DNA of 32,710 nucleotides from the NCBI GenBank assembly GCA_029263395.1, contig JAJCXO010000242.1, forward strand, positions 1-32,710, given 5' to 3'. The notes beneath the pieces were generated by a model. That model did not search any database and was not told where the DNA came from. It was given only the letters and a program-made list of their open reading frames with translations. Origin of the DNA: Acidobacteriota bacterium. GTDB lineage: Bacteria > Acidobacteriota > Thermoanaerobaculia > Multivoradales > J023. The number at the start of each line of letters is the position of its first letter. Position 1 is the stretch's first letter. Below, piece after piece: positions 23,839 through 32,531 of this stretch. The position numbers were made by a program, and so were the translations under genes.

Positions 23839-26040
23839 CTATTCCTGATCGACCCAGATGTTGATCGCCATCCCCTCGCTCATGTCGCTGTCGGTCCAAG
23901 GGTTGGCGTCGGTCCATGGATTAGCGTCAGTCCATGGGTTGGCATCGGTCCACGGATTGGCATCGGTCCATGGATTGGCGTCGGTCCATGGGTTGGCATC
24001 GACGGTGAAGTCAGTCCACGGATTGGCGTCAGTAATGAGGTCGGTCCACGGGTTGGCGTCGGTCCATGGGTTGGCATTACCACTGTAGGAACCATCCCAA
24101 GGCTGTCCGAAGCCCTCAATGTAAACCGTCTCGGTCACCGGATCGTAGGCTGCTTGGCCGATGAAATGCTCGCTACCGGCGAGGTCGGCATCTACATTGA
24201 GGCCCGGGTTGGCGCAGCCTGCTTCGCTGCTGCTGACGGCACCGGCAGCATCCACCAAGCCGGCGCCCTGTTGAAAGGGGCTGTAAGCCGGGGAGCCGTC
24301 GCCAGCTTCGGCAGCACGTGCACTAGCGACCAGACGACACTTGACGTCTTCGGGAGACAAGCTCGGATCGGCTTCGAGCATCAGTGCCACGACACCGCTG
24401 ACGATGGCGGTGGCGGGTGAGGTCCCCGACATCTCGAAATAGGGGAAGTCAGAACGCGAGTCAGCGTAAACCAGGCCGCGGAAGCTATCCCACGGAATCA
24501 TGCCTAGAATGTGACCACCTGGAGCCACGATTTCCGGTTTGACAAAGCGGTCGATGGTCGGGCCAGCGGCCGAGAAGGAAGCCAGAATATCGTCGGTGCC
24601 GTCGTCCGGTGTGAAGCTGTCCGACATCGCTCCGACAGTGATGGCATAAGGATTGTTCCCGGGTACCCCGACCGACAACGGGTCGGGGCCACCGTTGCCG
24701 GCGGCGGTGACGACGACAATGCCAGCCTGCCAAGCTGCCATCACGGCCTGATTGAGGGGATCCTCCCAGTAGAAGGACACCGCTGGACCGCTAAAGGCGA
24801 GGTTGAGTACCTGGATGCCATACGCGTCTTTGAAGTCGACCGCAAACTCGATGCCGCGGATGACATCGGCATAGGTGCCGTCACCCTTGTCGTCGAATGC
24901 GCGGATGGTCACGAGGTCGGCGCCGGGAGCGATGCCGTTGTAGTTGCCCGAATCTGTCTGCTTGGCGCTCAATGCAACACTGGTCACATGGCCACCGTGG
25001 CCGTTCAAGTCTTGCTCGGCGGGAGGGTTCTCGGGCCCAAAATCATTGGTGTCGAGTAACACGTTGGAGACGGCGTCATACTGGGCAAGGTATCGCCATT
25101 GCTTGTTGACGTTGTAGTCGATGGTGTTGGAAACCATTGAGTTGCCGGTGTCGACAAAGGCAATGGTCACCCCTGCGCCGGTGATGCCATCCGTGTGAAG
25201 CGCGTCTGCATTGGTGCGGGTTGGGTAGTCTGTTTCCAGTACCGGGAAGCCGTCGTCTAGTGGATTAGGATTGAAGGTTGCCGAGCAGCCTTCAGTAAAC
25301 GTGACGGTCAGCGAGTAGTCGTTCGGGTTGACACTGGCGTCGTTCTCAAATTTGAACTTGAGTTTGCCCTTCGCATCTGCTGCGATGATGCGATCTCCCG
25401 GCTCACCCTGCCAGTCTGAATTGATCACGGTAGCTGGGGCAGGCTGATTCGAAGTGAAGATCTTGTTGGCACCTAACTTGACCCACTTCAGTTGTCCGTT
25501 GGCTGCTGGCCACTCGAGAGAGATACTGTCAATGGTGATCGGTGTTGTAGCTCGGTTCTTGATCTTCCATTTCACAACTTGATTCTGGACTTTGATCGGA
25601 ACACGAATTCTGGCAGAGCATAGATCGGGCACTAAGTCCGAATCCGAATCCGAATCCGAATCTGAGTCCGAGTCTGAGTCCGAGTCCGAGTCCGAGTCCG
25701 AGTCTGAGTCCGAGTCTGAATCCGAGTCACCACCTCTGTCATGGGCGCTGGTGCGGACCGTCAAGTTCTTGGAAATGCGCAGCACGTCGAGTTGACGCAA
25801 CTCGGTCAGCTGTTCGTCAGTGAGCAAGGCTGCGACACCGTGGATGATGTCGAGCTCATGTGTGATTTCTCCGCCTACGCCCTGAACGATGTCGGCAGCT
25901 TCGGTGCTATCGTGAGCCTGAACGATGAAAGACTGTGCGGTCTGCTCGGCCGAATGTTCCGAGAGAGCGATCGAGGATACGGCGAATAAAACTAGAAGGA
26001 AGAGTCCGGCGAAAATTGCGGCAGATCGGATTATCGACAT
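23839..26040 (-). CDS. Secreted subtilisin-like S8 peptidase with nine NPWTD repeats and a Ser-Asp tract (paralogue 2)
   Basis: 733 residues. A signal peptide (about 1-26, MSIIRSAAIFAGLFLLVLFA...) is followed by an I9-like prodomain. A pure D(SD)15 tract fills residues 105-135. The S8 domain has Asp297 (IAFVDTGNS), His348 (NGHGGHVTSVA), Asn449 and Ser541 (MSGTSPATA). The C-terminal NPWTD block covers 657-717 with nine copies, and the cap is INIWVDQE. From the LDDG motif to the end (473 residues) it aligns with paralogue 1 without a gap at a constant offset of 30. The two thus arose by duplication, and most length change is in the prodomain linker where the Ser-Asp tract sits. TGAGGAG lies 5 nt before the ATG at 26040. 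It has its own sigma-54-type promoter. Confidence 0.94.
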   Translation of the reverse strand: MSIIRSAAIFAGLFLLVLFAVSSIALSEHSAEQTAQSFIVQAHDSTEAADIVQGVGGEITHELDIIHGVAALLTDEQLTELRQLDVLRISKNLTVRTSAHDRGGDSDSDSDSDSDSDSDSDSDSDSDSDSDSDSDLVPDLCSARIRVPIKVQNQVVKWKIKNRATTPITIDSISLEWPAANGQLKWVKLGANKIFTSNQPAPATVINSDWQGEPGDRIIAADAKGKLKFKFENDASVNPNDYSLTVTFTEGCSATFNPNPLDDGFPVLETDYPTRTNADALHTDGITGAGVTIAFVDTGNSMVSNTIDYNVNKQWRYLAQYDAVSNVLLDTNDFGPENPPAEQDLNGHGGHVTSVALSAKQTDSGNYNGIAPGADLVTIRAFDDKGDGTYADVIRGIEFAVDFKDAYGIQVLNLAFSGPAVSFYWEDPLNQAVMAAWQAGIVVVTAAGNGGPDPLSVGVPGNNPYAITVGAMSDSFTPDDGTDDILASFSAAGPTIDRFVKPEIVAPGGHILGMIPWDSFRGLVYADSRSDFPYFEMSGTSPATAIVSGVVALMLEADPSLSPEDVKCRLVASARAAEAGDGSPAYSPFQQGAGLVDAAGAVSSSEAGCANPGLNVDADLAGSEHFIGQAAYDPVTETVYIEGFGQPWDGSYSGNANPWTDANPWTDLITDANPWTDFTVDANPWTDANPWTDANPWTDANPWTDANPWTDANPWTDSDMSEGMAINIWVDQE
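23890..24072 (-). repeat. NPWTD-coding tandem repeat block, paralogue 2
   Basis: The layout is the same as in paralogue 1: nine NPWTD units, with spacers LITD and FTVD after units 2 and 3. Synonymous differences between the two blocks show they are not the result of very recent copying. Confidence 0.92.
25637..25726 (-). repeat. Hexanucleotide repeat encoding the Ser-Asp tract
   Basis: Fifteen units of TCCGAA/TCCGAG/TCTGAG/TCTGAA (+ strand view) encode alternating Ser and Asp in paralogue 2. The hexamer array is slippage-prone in multiples of 6 bp and always stays in frame. Ser-Asp tracts in other bacteria form flexible stalks, sometimes glycosylated (known); the role here is inferred as a linker. 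Confidence 0.93.
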
Positions 26041-26092
26041 GCTAACTCCTCAAAAACTGTTGTTTGTAAGGCAATGCCCTATACAGCTCTTG

Positions 26093-26108
26093 AGCAAGTA
26101 TCATGCCA
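26093..26108 (-). promoter_or_regulatory. Sigma-54 (-24/-12) promoter of NPWTD subtilase 2
   Basis: On the - strand the sequence is TGGCATGATACTTGCT. It matches TGGCACG-N4-TTGCW at all fixed positions except one (T for C). It lies 53 bp before the start codon, almost the same distance as in paralogue 1. Confidence 0.78.
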
Positions 26109-26400
26109 GTTGGTTTTTGTCGCTCTTGATAGATTATTTCGGCGCTTGAAGTACCGCCTCAGGACGATCTGGGGGAAATTACAGGCAGAAGATAATGGAG
26201 CCCTAGGAAAAAATACCAGGAGCTTATTCCTGCCTCTAGGCATCCTTATGGTTATCTTGGAATGCAAATTATTCAGTTGGATAAAGATGATTTGTAGGAC
26301 AGATCGGTATTCCGTAGGTTAAATCTTACGGTCATTGGAAGACCTTCAGAGGAGGGGTTGTCTTTAGCCTGATTGCTCGAATGGCAAATCTCTGCCGAGG

Positions 26401-26423
26401 AAGGTGTCAAAAAACGACACTTT
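26401..26423 (-). terminator. Weak hairpin after the giant subtilase
   Basis: An 8-bp stem (AAGGTGTC/GACACTTT, one G-T pair) with a loop containing a T-run on the - strand, 28 bp past the stop at 26451. No T-run follows the stem, so the terminator role is uncertain. Confidence 0.3.
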
Positions 26424-26450
26424 CTCTTGTCGCTTCCAGTCGCCTTTCTC

Positions 26451-29400
26451 CTACTCCTCGAGGAGGAAGGAGGTGGGGGGGCCGCAAGGCACTGTCGCAT
26501 CGTCGACGTAAGCGGCGACACTCCATACTCCGTAAAGGGAGCTACGTACGATCGATGTACCTGCGACAGGCCACGCGACTGTCAGCGATGACGTCGAGGT
26601 TTCCAAAGACAAAGGCTGTAGTGTGTCCACGGGGAGGGGATGTGGGAAACCTTCGATGCGGCGGAGTGCTTCGCGGAGTGAGGAGTCGCCGCTGAAGGGT
26701 TGCGTCAGGACTTGATACAGATGGCCTTGGGGCGTCGACAGTTCGAGCCGCAGGAGATGATGAGAATCCATCGCCTCCGCGAATCGAACGTGCAGATCCA
26801 GATCGAGGATGCTGGTGACTGGGAACCCAGAGAAGCTCGGGGCGTTGGAGGTCCAGGCAGAGAGATCTCCGGACTCGAAATCGTCTGAGAATATTGCCTG
26901 TGGTGAGCCCACTCGGACTTCGCAGGCAGTCGAGATGTTGGTGGACTTGGCGGCCCTAGGGACTGCCAGCGCTTCAGGCGTGGTTTCGATCCGTGGCGTC
27001 TGTGATCTGGCTTGCGAGCCGCGTCGGGATCCACCCGGCAGCGGAACTTCGGCGGCGTAAACTCGGCCATCTTCAGAGCCGACATAAAGCACTCCGCTCG
27101 ATACGTCGAGTGCAGGACTGCCGATCGCCGCGCTGCCATTCCCCAAGGTTACTGAAGTGAACGTCGGGCTGGCACCCGAGACATCGAGTTCGTACAATCG
27201 GCCGTCACTGGCGCCAATCCAGGCCAGCGGTGAGCTGATCGACACCAGCGGGACAGAAGGGGCAGGAATCGAGACCACCGACCAGTCCAGACTGGCACTG
27301 GTCCCGCCGTCGAGGATCGACCAGACCGTGTTGGTGGTACTGAAGATCAATTCCGAAGAGCCGAACCGCGGCAGGACATACCCTTTGACCGGGCCGTCGC
27401 CGGTGGTGAAGGGAATGCTCCAGAGGTTGTTGCCGGTCACCGCGTCGAGGGCGTGGACCTGTCCGGAGTTGGTGCCAACATAGACTTTCTCGCCATGCAG
27501 AATCGGGCTGCCGTCGATATCGCCGAGGGCGCGGGACCATAGCAGACTGGCGCTTCCGGCTCCGAAGCCGAGGCACCAGACAGTGGCTGCGCTACCCCCC
27601 GGATTGGCACGGCTGGCGAAGTAGACGCGGTTGTTGAAGATATCCACCGAGGCGCTGGCGGAGATGATGCCGATGCCACTGGCCCCGCCGCCGTTGTCGA
27701 ATGTCCAGGCGAGGCTGCCGTCCGCCAGATTCAGACCGTAAAAGGCGCTGTCGCCCAGCGCGTTGCGCATGCCGGCCAGGATTAGATCCTGGGCGCCCCC
27801 GAACACCGTGAAGATGCCGGCCGGCGCCGCTTGGATTTGGCCGCCGAGGTCTGGACTCTGCCAGAGCAGAGCACCCGATGTGGCGTCGACGGCGTACACG
27901 CGATGGTCTTGGGAGCCCAGGAAGGTCACCTTGGATGCTGCACCAAGAGAGATCGGGACAACCGCGGGTCGTTCTTGTGCCGGACCGTTCATCGCCATGG
28001 GCGTCCAAGTGTCGGGCCAGGTTCCTGCGTCACCAACCGTCTCCATCGAATGGACAACACGATCGTTGGAGACCCCATAAACCGAACCGATACCCGGGGG
28101 AGTCATCGCCGACGCACCGGTCGAGTATGCCCATTGCACCGCACCGGACGTGTCGAAGGGCCGTGCTGATACGTGCCGGGCGGCAGACATGACGCCTGAA
28201 CCATTGTCGACGAAGGCAGTGTAGTAGTAGGTGGTGCCGTTAGTGAGGGTTGTGTGCATCACGTTGTCGGCCCCGCCTGTCGTCCCCGCTTGGTTGGTGA
28301 CAATTACACCGTCGGTGGGGTCGGCGGGGAAGGTGTCGGTGCGATAGCGGATCAGCGTCGAGTCATAAGCCGGGCCGGTCGGGTTGAGCCATTCGATCTC
28401 GACCTGTCCGTCGGTGGCGGTGGCAGTCAAGAATTGAACTGCTGGCGGCGCCACGGTACACGACGCTGGAACGGTCGCTTCGAGCCGCACGTTGTCGACG
28501 ATCCAGCCGTCGTCAAGGCTCGAGAAACGATCGCCACCGTGGTTCCATGCCAGCCACACTCGCTGACCGGCGTAAGCGGTCAGATCAACGGTCTCTGGAA
28601 TGCATCCAATCGAGTCGGCAACATAGGCCGGCACACCGGGCCAAGGGTGGCAAAAGAAAGTGCTGTTGAAGACAGTGCCGGGATAACCGCCGATTGGCGT
28701 CAAGGGGGTGAAGTTGGGCCAGTTGCCCACACTGATCAGCAGCCGGCCACCGTCCCAATCCTGGCTCGACGATTCGAAGTCGTAGTCATGGTCGAAACTC
28801 AAGGTGATCGACGTCGCCCCTGCCGGCAAGACAATGCCACCGTCCGAAAAAGGAGGTCCAGCGGAGGGCTGCAGCCCCAAAACCGCCAAGCCATCGTTGA
28901 AGTCGCTGTAGATCGGGCTGGCGCTAGCATCGTTCGAAGCCAGGGCGTTGCCGCCGCAGAAACCGGTCTCCGGTCGGTACCAATCGTTGCTGTAGTTGAC
29001 GGGGCCGGTGCCGCTAGGTGGTGGCGCGCAGGAGCCGGACACGTAAGTGTTGAGAGGCGTGACCCCGAGTTGCCACAAGTCCCCGGGGGACTGGTTGCCA
29101 TCGAAATCATCGGCGAACAGCAAGACATTGGCATCTCCGCCAGCGGTGCCTGCGAGCTCGAGCGTGTTGCCGTCGGTATTGCCGTTGCGGCACGGACCGT
29201 CACTGCCGAGGGCGGCGTCTTCAGCGCGCACTGAGTAGTGGTAGGTGATGCCGCTAGTAACCGAAGTGTCATCGAAGGACGTTCCGGTGACACAGGCTGC
29301 CAGTAGGTTGGCCGGTCCGGGCGTGAAGTCTGGGCTGGTGGAACGGTAGACGTTGTAGACCATCGGTCCACCCGGGCAGTTGGCATTGCCATTCGACCAC

Positions 29401-32387
29401 GAGACTCTCAAGCTACAGCCGCCACCTGAGGTGGTCGGTGCAACCGACGTCACCCCGTTGAAAGACGGCGCCAACGTGCAGTCTCCCTGAGCAGTGGTGG
29501 TTGCCTCGCTGGAGTTTGCCGACTCGCAGCCCGGATTGTTCACTGCGGTGACGACGTAGTAGTAGGTGGTATCGCCGGAGACGCCGGTATCGGTGAACGT
29601 AGTCGAAGCCAATCCAGACGCGATTCGTTGGTAGGGGCCGCTCGTCGTCGTCGCTCGATAGAGACTGTAGGTATCGGCAGCCACTGAGTTCCACGAAAGA
29701 TCGATCCGATTGGAACCGTTGGGGGTGGCGGTGAGCCCGGTTGGTGCGGCGGGAGTTGCGCAGGGTGGGGCCAGCACCCCAGAGACCACCAGCGCGTAGG
29801 GTTGGACGGTAGTACCGGGCTGGCCATTTCCTGGGACACTCCAGCCCGAAACGCGAACCGTCCAGTTGCCGACTTGGGGGGTGCTGACGGTGGTCTGTTC
29901 AACGTTGTTCGTCCGATCTGCGGATCCGATCAGGCGATCAATGCCGTTCGGGAAGTAGGTGGTGCTACTGGGCGAGATGACCGTCAAGTCGAGATCATTG
30001 ATCAGTTGGGTACCCGCGCCGAGAGTTGGGTAGGGGTCGGTCCACACCAAGGTGGCGATCAACGGATCTGCGGACGAGGCCACAGGCACGACCAGGTCGA
30101 CGAATAGACCCGTGGTAAGCCCTACCGTGGCGTCGTGAATCTCCATCTCTCTCGCTGGATCGTGACCGTAGCCCGAGCCGGGGAATAAGGCGGACTCGAG
30201 ATCGAGGCGGCCATACCCTTCGGCGTTATTCGGTAGCGTGCTCCCAGTGTCCCATGCCGGCGGGAGCTCCTGGGTTGGGCCGACACCGTACTGCCCGGGC
30301 GTCATATCCCATGCACCGTTGAGCAACGTTGCTTTGACCAGGGCAGCCGACGGGTTGAAGCCATTGCTCGGTACTGGGATGTCTTGGGTGATGCGGCTAC
30401 CTTCCGCGTGCCAACCATCGGCGTAATATTGGCGGGTCAAGACGCTGGCGCCAGCAGCCAACGGGTTGGCCATCGAGGTGCCACCGAGCACGACGTAATA
30501 AGGCCGAAGGGCTGGCGGAACCTGACAGGTGCCCCACTGTTGATACGACTGAAATCGGTTGGTGCGGGTCGAGACGATTGCGATGCCCGGGGCCACCAGG
30601 TCAGGTTTGATCCGGCCGTCATCGGTCGGGCCGCGGGAAGAGAAGGCGCCGACGCCAGAGGCGTTGTCTGCCATCAGGTCCGGGAACAAGGGTGCTGCCG
30701 AGAAGTTACTCGAACTGAACCAGCCCCAAGTCTTCTGTTCGATGCCGTTCGACGAGGTGCAATCCCCTTCCGGGACTTCGTAAACAAAGTCCGGTCGATA
30801 GTTCTCCGAGGCCCCGACTACAATTGCGTTCTTGGACGTGCCGGGGGCGCCGATGGCGTCGGCATCGACGATCCCATCAACCGGGCTGAGATCTCGTGAT
30901 CGGTTGCCCGCGGTGTAGGTGATCACCATGTCTGGATGACCCCACGTGAACTCGTCCACTTCCTGGGAGTCGGCGTTGTAGGCGCCGAACAGGGGGGTTC
31001 CCCAGGAGTTGCAGTGCACTCTAGCGCCGTCGTCGTAGGGAGGTTGGAAAAGCGTGTTGAGGTCGCCTGGAATACCACCAAGGGCGCCGTTGCCGTCCAG
31101 AATCGACTGAAAGACCAAGTTGGCCTTGGGAGCGGTGCCGGCATAACTCGACGCCGGGTAGTCGTCGATCGACGGATCCGAACCGGAGCGTATGCCGTTG
31201 CCGACTAGAGAGCCCGCGACGTGAGTACCGTGACCACCAGCCAACGTTTGATTGTCGTCCCAGGTGGCGCGTCCGAGAGCGTAGGTCTCGATGACTCGCA
31301 GCGGATTGGTCGCCGAGCCCTGTTCGCCGAAGTCATGGTGGAGCGTCGCCAGATCACCGGTCGAGAGCCCCGTGTCGGAGACCGCTGCGATCTGGCCTTC
31401 ACCACGGATGCCGCGATCCCAGACATCCTCCACATCCATCAAAGGGCCCGCAGCGCCGTTACGACCGGTCGCCAGATTGTCGGAAGATCGTGCGACGTTG
31501 TTGTGCAGCTCGTAGCCGGCAAAACGTTCGACCCACAGACAACCAGGCATCGTCAACAGCTTGCGGGCTTCGGCGGCCGATCCCGCCAACCGAGCTTTGA
31601 AGCCGCGCCGCCGTTCGAAGATGTTGTGAACATCGAGCCCGGTCTCGGCCAGCTCTGCTCGGAGTCTCGCGAGGGTTTCGACGCTGTTGGTCTCGCCGTC
31701 TTGTGCTTCGAAGAGGGCTGTCAGCCGTAGCGCATGATTGGGGTTGGTTTCGATGATGAAGTCGAGCTTGGGGGAGATCCGCCAGGCTGGTTGATAGAGG
31801 CCCAGCCAGAAGACTTCGGGTCGCTGCCCCAGGAGTTGATACTCGGCACGCGACAACCGGACCAAGTAGGCGAACCGCGGGATGTAGCCCAAGACCGGAA
31901 TGTCGAGTTGCTCGAGCTGCGACCTTAACGTGAGCTGTTCCTTGGGCGACTGCGCTTGAACGATGAACAGGTCACTGTTGCGGTCAGCAAACGCTTCGCG
32001 GACCAGGTCGGGTGGGAACGATTCGAGCTCTGGCGTAAGGAATTGGCGAGACTCGGAGCTGTCTCCATCGACTAGTTCCGAGGTTGCAAATCGTATGGCC
32101 GCAAGCACGATCATCGGAGATTCTGGATCCGTGCCGAGGGATGGGAATCGTGCTGAGAATGGCTGGCTGTTCCGCCAATTGTCCGGGATGGTGATTGTGT
32201 CGACGTCCGGCATGCCGGCGTTTGGTGGGCCGGCTTCTTGAGCTTCGACGGTGCCTGGCCAGGAGACGGTGCCTGGCCAGGAGACGGTGCCCGGCCAGGA
32301 GACCAAAGCCACCAAGAGCCATCTACCGATGGATCGTCGCGAAGACGTCCAACGGTTACATTGCAGGGTTGTTTGAACCCTTGTCAT
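26451..32387 (-). CDS. Giant secreted S8 peptidase with FN3-like and PQQ-type propeller modules
   Basis: 1978 residues. The N-terminal hydrophobic stretch (RWLLVALV, 22-29) is followed by SWPGTV three times (30-47) and then 'EAQEA'. A propeptide-like region leads into an S8 domain with Asp338 (AVSDTG), His386 (GGHGTHVAG), Asn495 (TAGNRS) and Ser638 (GGTSMANPLAAG). Next come a proprotein-convertase-like domain (about 760-880), fibronectin type III-like domains (about 885-970, 985-1085 and 1350-1440) and a jelly-roll-like region (about 1100-1340). A beta-propeller with PQQ-type repeats ('VYVGTNSGQVHALDAVTGNNLW') spans about 1450-1830. The C-terminus contains 'FSDDFESGDLSAW'. The role is probably extracellular protein degradation with substrate or surface binding by the accessory domains. 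The ATG at 32387 has AAGGG about 6 nt upstream. Confidence 0.93.
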   Translation of the reverse strand: MTRVQTTLQCNRWTSSRRSIGRWLLVALVSWPGTVSWPGTVSWPGTVEAQEAGPPNAGMPDVDTITIPDNWRNSQPFSARFPSLGTDPESPMIVLAAIRFATSELVDGDSSESRQFLTPELESFPPDLVREAFADRNSDLFIVQAQSPKEQLTLRSQLEQLDIPVLGYIPRFAYLVRLSRAEYQLLGQRPEVFWLGLYQPAWRISPKLDFIIETNPNHALRLTALFEAQDGETNSVETLARLRAELAETGLDVHNIFERRRGFKARLAGSAAEARKLLTMPGCLWVERFAGYELHNNVARSSDNLATGRNGAAGPLMDVEDVWDRGIRGEGQIAAVSDTGLSTGDLATLHHDFGEQGSATNPLRVIETYALGRATWDDNQTLAGGHGTHVAGSLVGNGIRSGSDPSIDDYPASSYAGTAPKANLVFQSILDGNGALGGIPGDLNTLFQPPYDDGARVHCNSWGTPLFGAYNADSQEVDEFTWGHPDMVITYTAGNRSRDLSPVDGIVDADAIGAPGTSKNAIVVGASENYRPDFVYEVPEGDCTSSNGIEQKTWGWFSSSNFSAAPLFPDLMADNASGVGAFSSRGPTDDGRIKPDLVAPGIAIVSTRTNRFQSYQQWGTCQVPPALRPYYVVLGGTSMANPLAAGASVLTRQYYADGWHAEGSRITQDIPVPSNGFNPSAALVKATLLNGAWDMTPGQYGVGPTQELPPAWDTGSTLPNNAEGYGRLDLESALFPGSGYGHDPAREMEIHDATVGLTTGLFVDLVVPVASSADPLIATLVWTDPYPTLGAGTQLINDLDLTVISPSSTTYFPNGIDRLIGSADRTNNVEQTTVSTPQVGNWTVRVSGWSVPGNGQPGTTVQPYALVVSGVLAPPCATPAAPTGLTATPNGSNRIDLSWNSVAADTYSLYRATTTSGPYQRIASGLASTTFTDTGVSGDTTYYYVVTAVNNPGCESANSSEATTTAQGDCTLAPSFNGVTSVAPTTSGGGCSLRVSWSNGNANCPGGPMVYNVYRSTSPDFTPGPANLLAACVTGTSFDDTSVTSGITYHYSVRAEDAALGSDGPCRNGNTDGNTLELAGTAGGDANVLLFADDFDGNQSPGDLWQLGVTPLNTYVSGSCAPPPSGTGPVNYSNDWYRPETGFCGGNALASNDASASPIYSDFNDGLAVLGLQPSAGPPFSDGGIVLPAGATSITLSFDHDYDFESSSQDWDGGRLLISVGNWPNFTPLTPIGGYPGTVFNSTFFCHPWPGVPAYVADSIGCIPETVDLTAYAGQRVWLAWNHGGDRFSSLDDGWIVDNVRLEATVPASCTVAPPAVQFLTATATDGQVEIEWLNPTGPAYDSTLIRYRTDTFPADPTDGVIVTNQAGTTGGADNVMHTTLTNGTTYYYTAFVDNGSGVMSAARHVSARPFDTSGAVQWAYSTGASAMTPPGIGSVYGVSNDRVVHSMETVGDAGTWPDTWTPMAMNGPAQERPAVVPISLGAASKVTFLGSQDHRVYAVDATSGALLWQSPDLGGQIQAAPAGIFTVFGGAQDLILAGMRNALGDSAFYGLNLADGSLAWTFDNGGGASGIGIISASASVDIFNNRVYFASRANPGGSAATVWCLGFGAGSASLLWSRALGDIDGSPILHGEKVYVGTNSGQVHALDAVTGNNLWSIPFTTGDGPVKGYVLPRFGSSELIFSTTNTVWSILDGGTSASLDWSVVSIPAPSVPLVSISSPLAWIGASDGRLYELDVSGASPTFTSVTLGNGSAAIGSPALDVSSGVLYVGSEDGRVYAAEVPLPGGSRRGSQARSQTPRIETTPEALAVPRAAKSTNISTACEVRVGSPQAIFSDDFESGDLSAWTSNAPSFSGFPVTSILDLDLHVRFAEAMDSHHLLRLELSTPQGHLYQVLTQPFSGDSSLREALRRIEGFPHPLPVDTLQPLSLETSTSSLTVAWPVAGTSIVRSSLYGVWSVAAYVDDATVPCGPPTSFLLEE
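32248..32301 (-). repeat. 18-bp triplication encoding SWPGTV in the leader of the giant subtilase
   Basis: Three 18-bp units (ACGGTGCCTGGCCAGGAG on the + strand) with a single T-to-C change in the third unit. They encode three SWPGTV copies directly after the hydrophobic core of the signal peptide, so copy number changes the length of the export signal without shifting frame. Confidence 0.93.
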
Positions 32388-32531
32388 GAAGCCCTTTTCA
32401 CGAAGTTGGTGACTCCAGGCGTCGAGCTAGCTGCGGCTGCTGCTCGATCTCAGTTCCAGCCGACCGGTCAAATCGATGGTTGCCCGAAAGGTGGTTGAAC
32501 AACCCCATCGGCTCATCACAAAATGCTGCTG
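32388..32531. other. Intergenic region upstream of the giant subtilase
   Basis: No gene is seen. Unlike the two NPWTD subtilases, I find no sigma-54-type motif here and no good sigma-70 promoter. The promoter may lie within or beyond the adjacent repeat array. Confidence 0.5.

Larger units (their letters stand above)
26041..26450. other. AT-richer intergenic region between NPWTD subtilase 2 and the giant subtilase
   Basis: 410 bp without a convincing gene, visibly richer in A and T than its neighbours. It contains the sigma-54 promoter of paralogue 2, an imperfect 20-bp palindrome (26310-26329, CCGTA...TACGG) about 200 bp upstream of that promoter, an imperfect inverted repeat with arms 26181-26195 and 26224-26237, and a hairpin near the giant gene's stop. 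No copy of the GCCAA-N5-TTGGC dyad is seen here. Confidence 0.6.
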
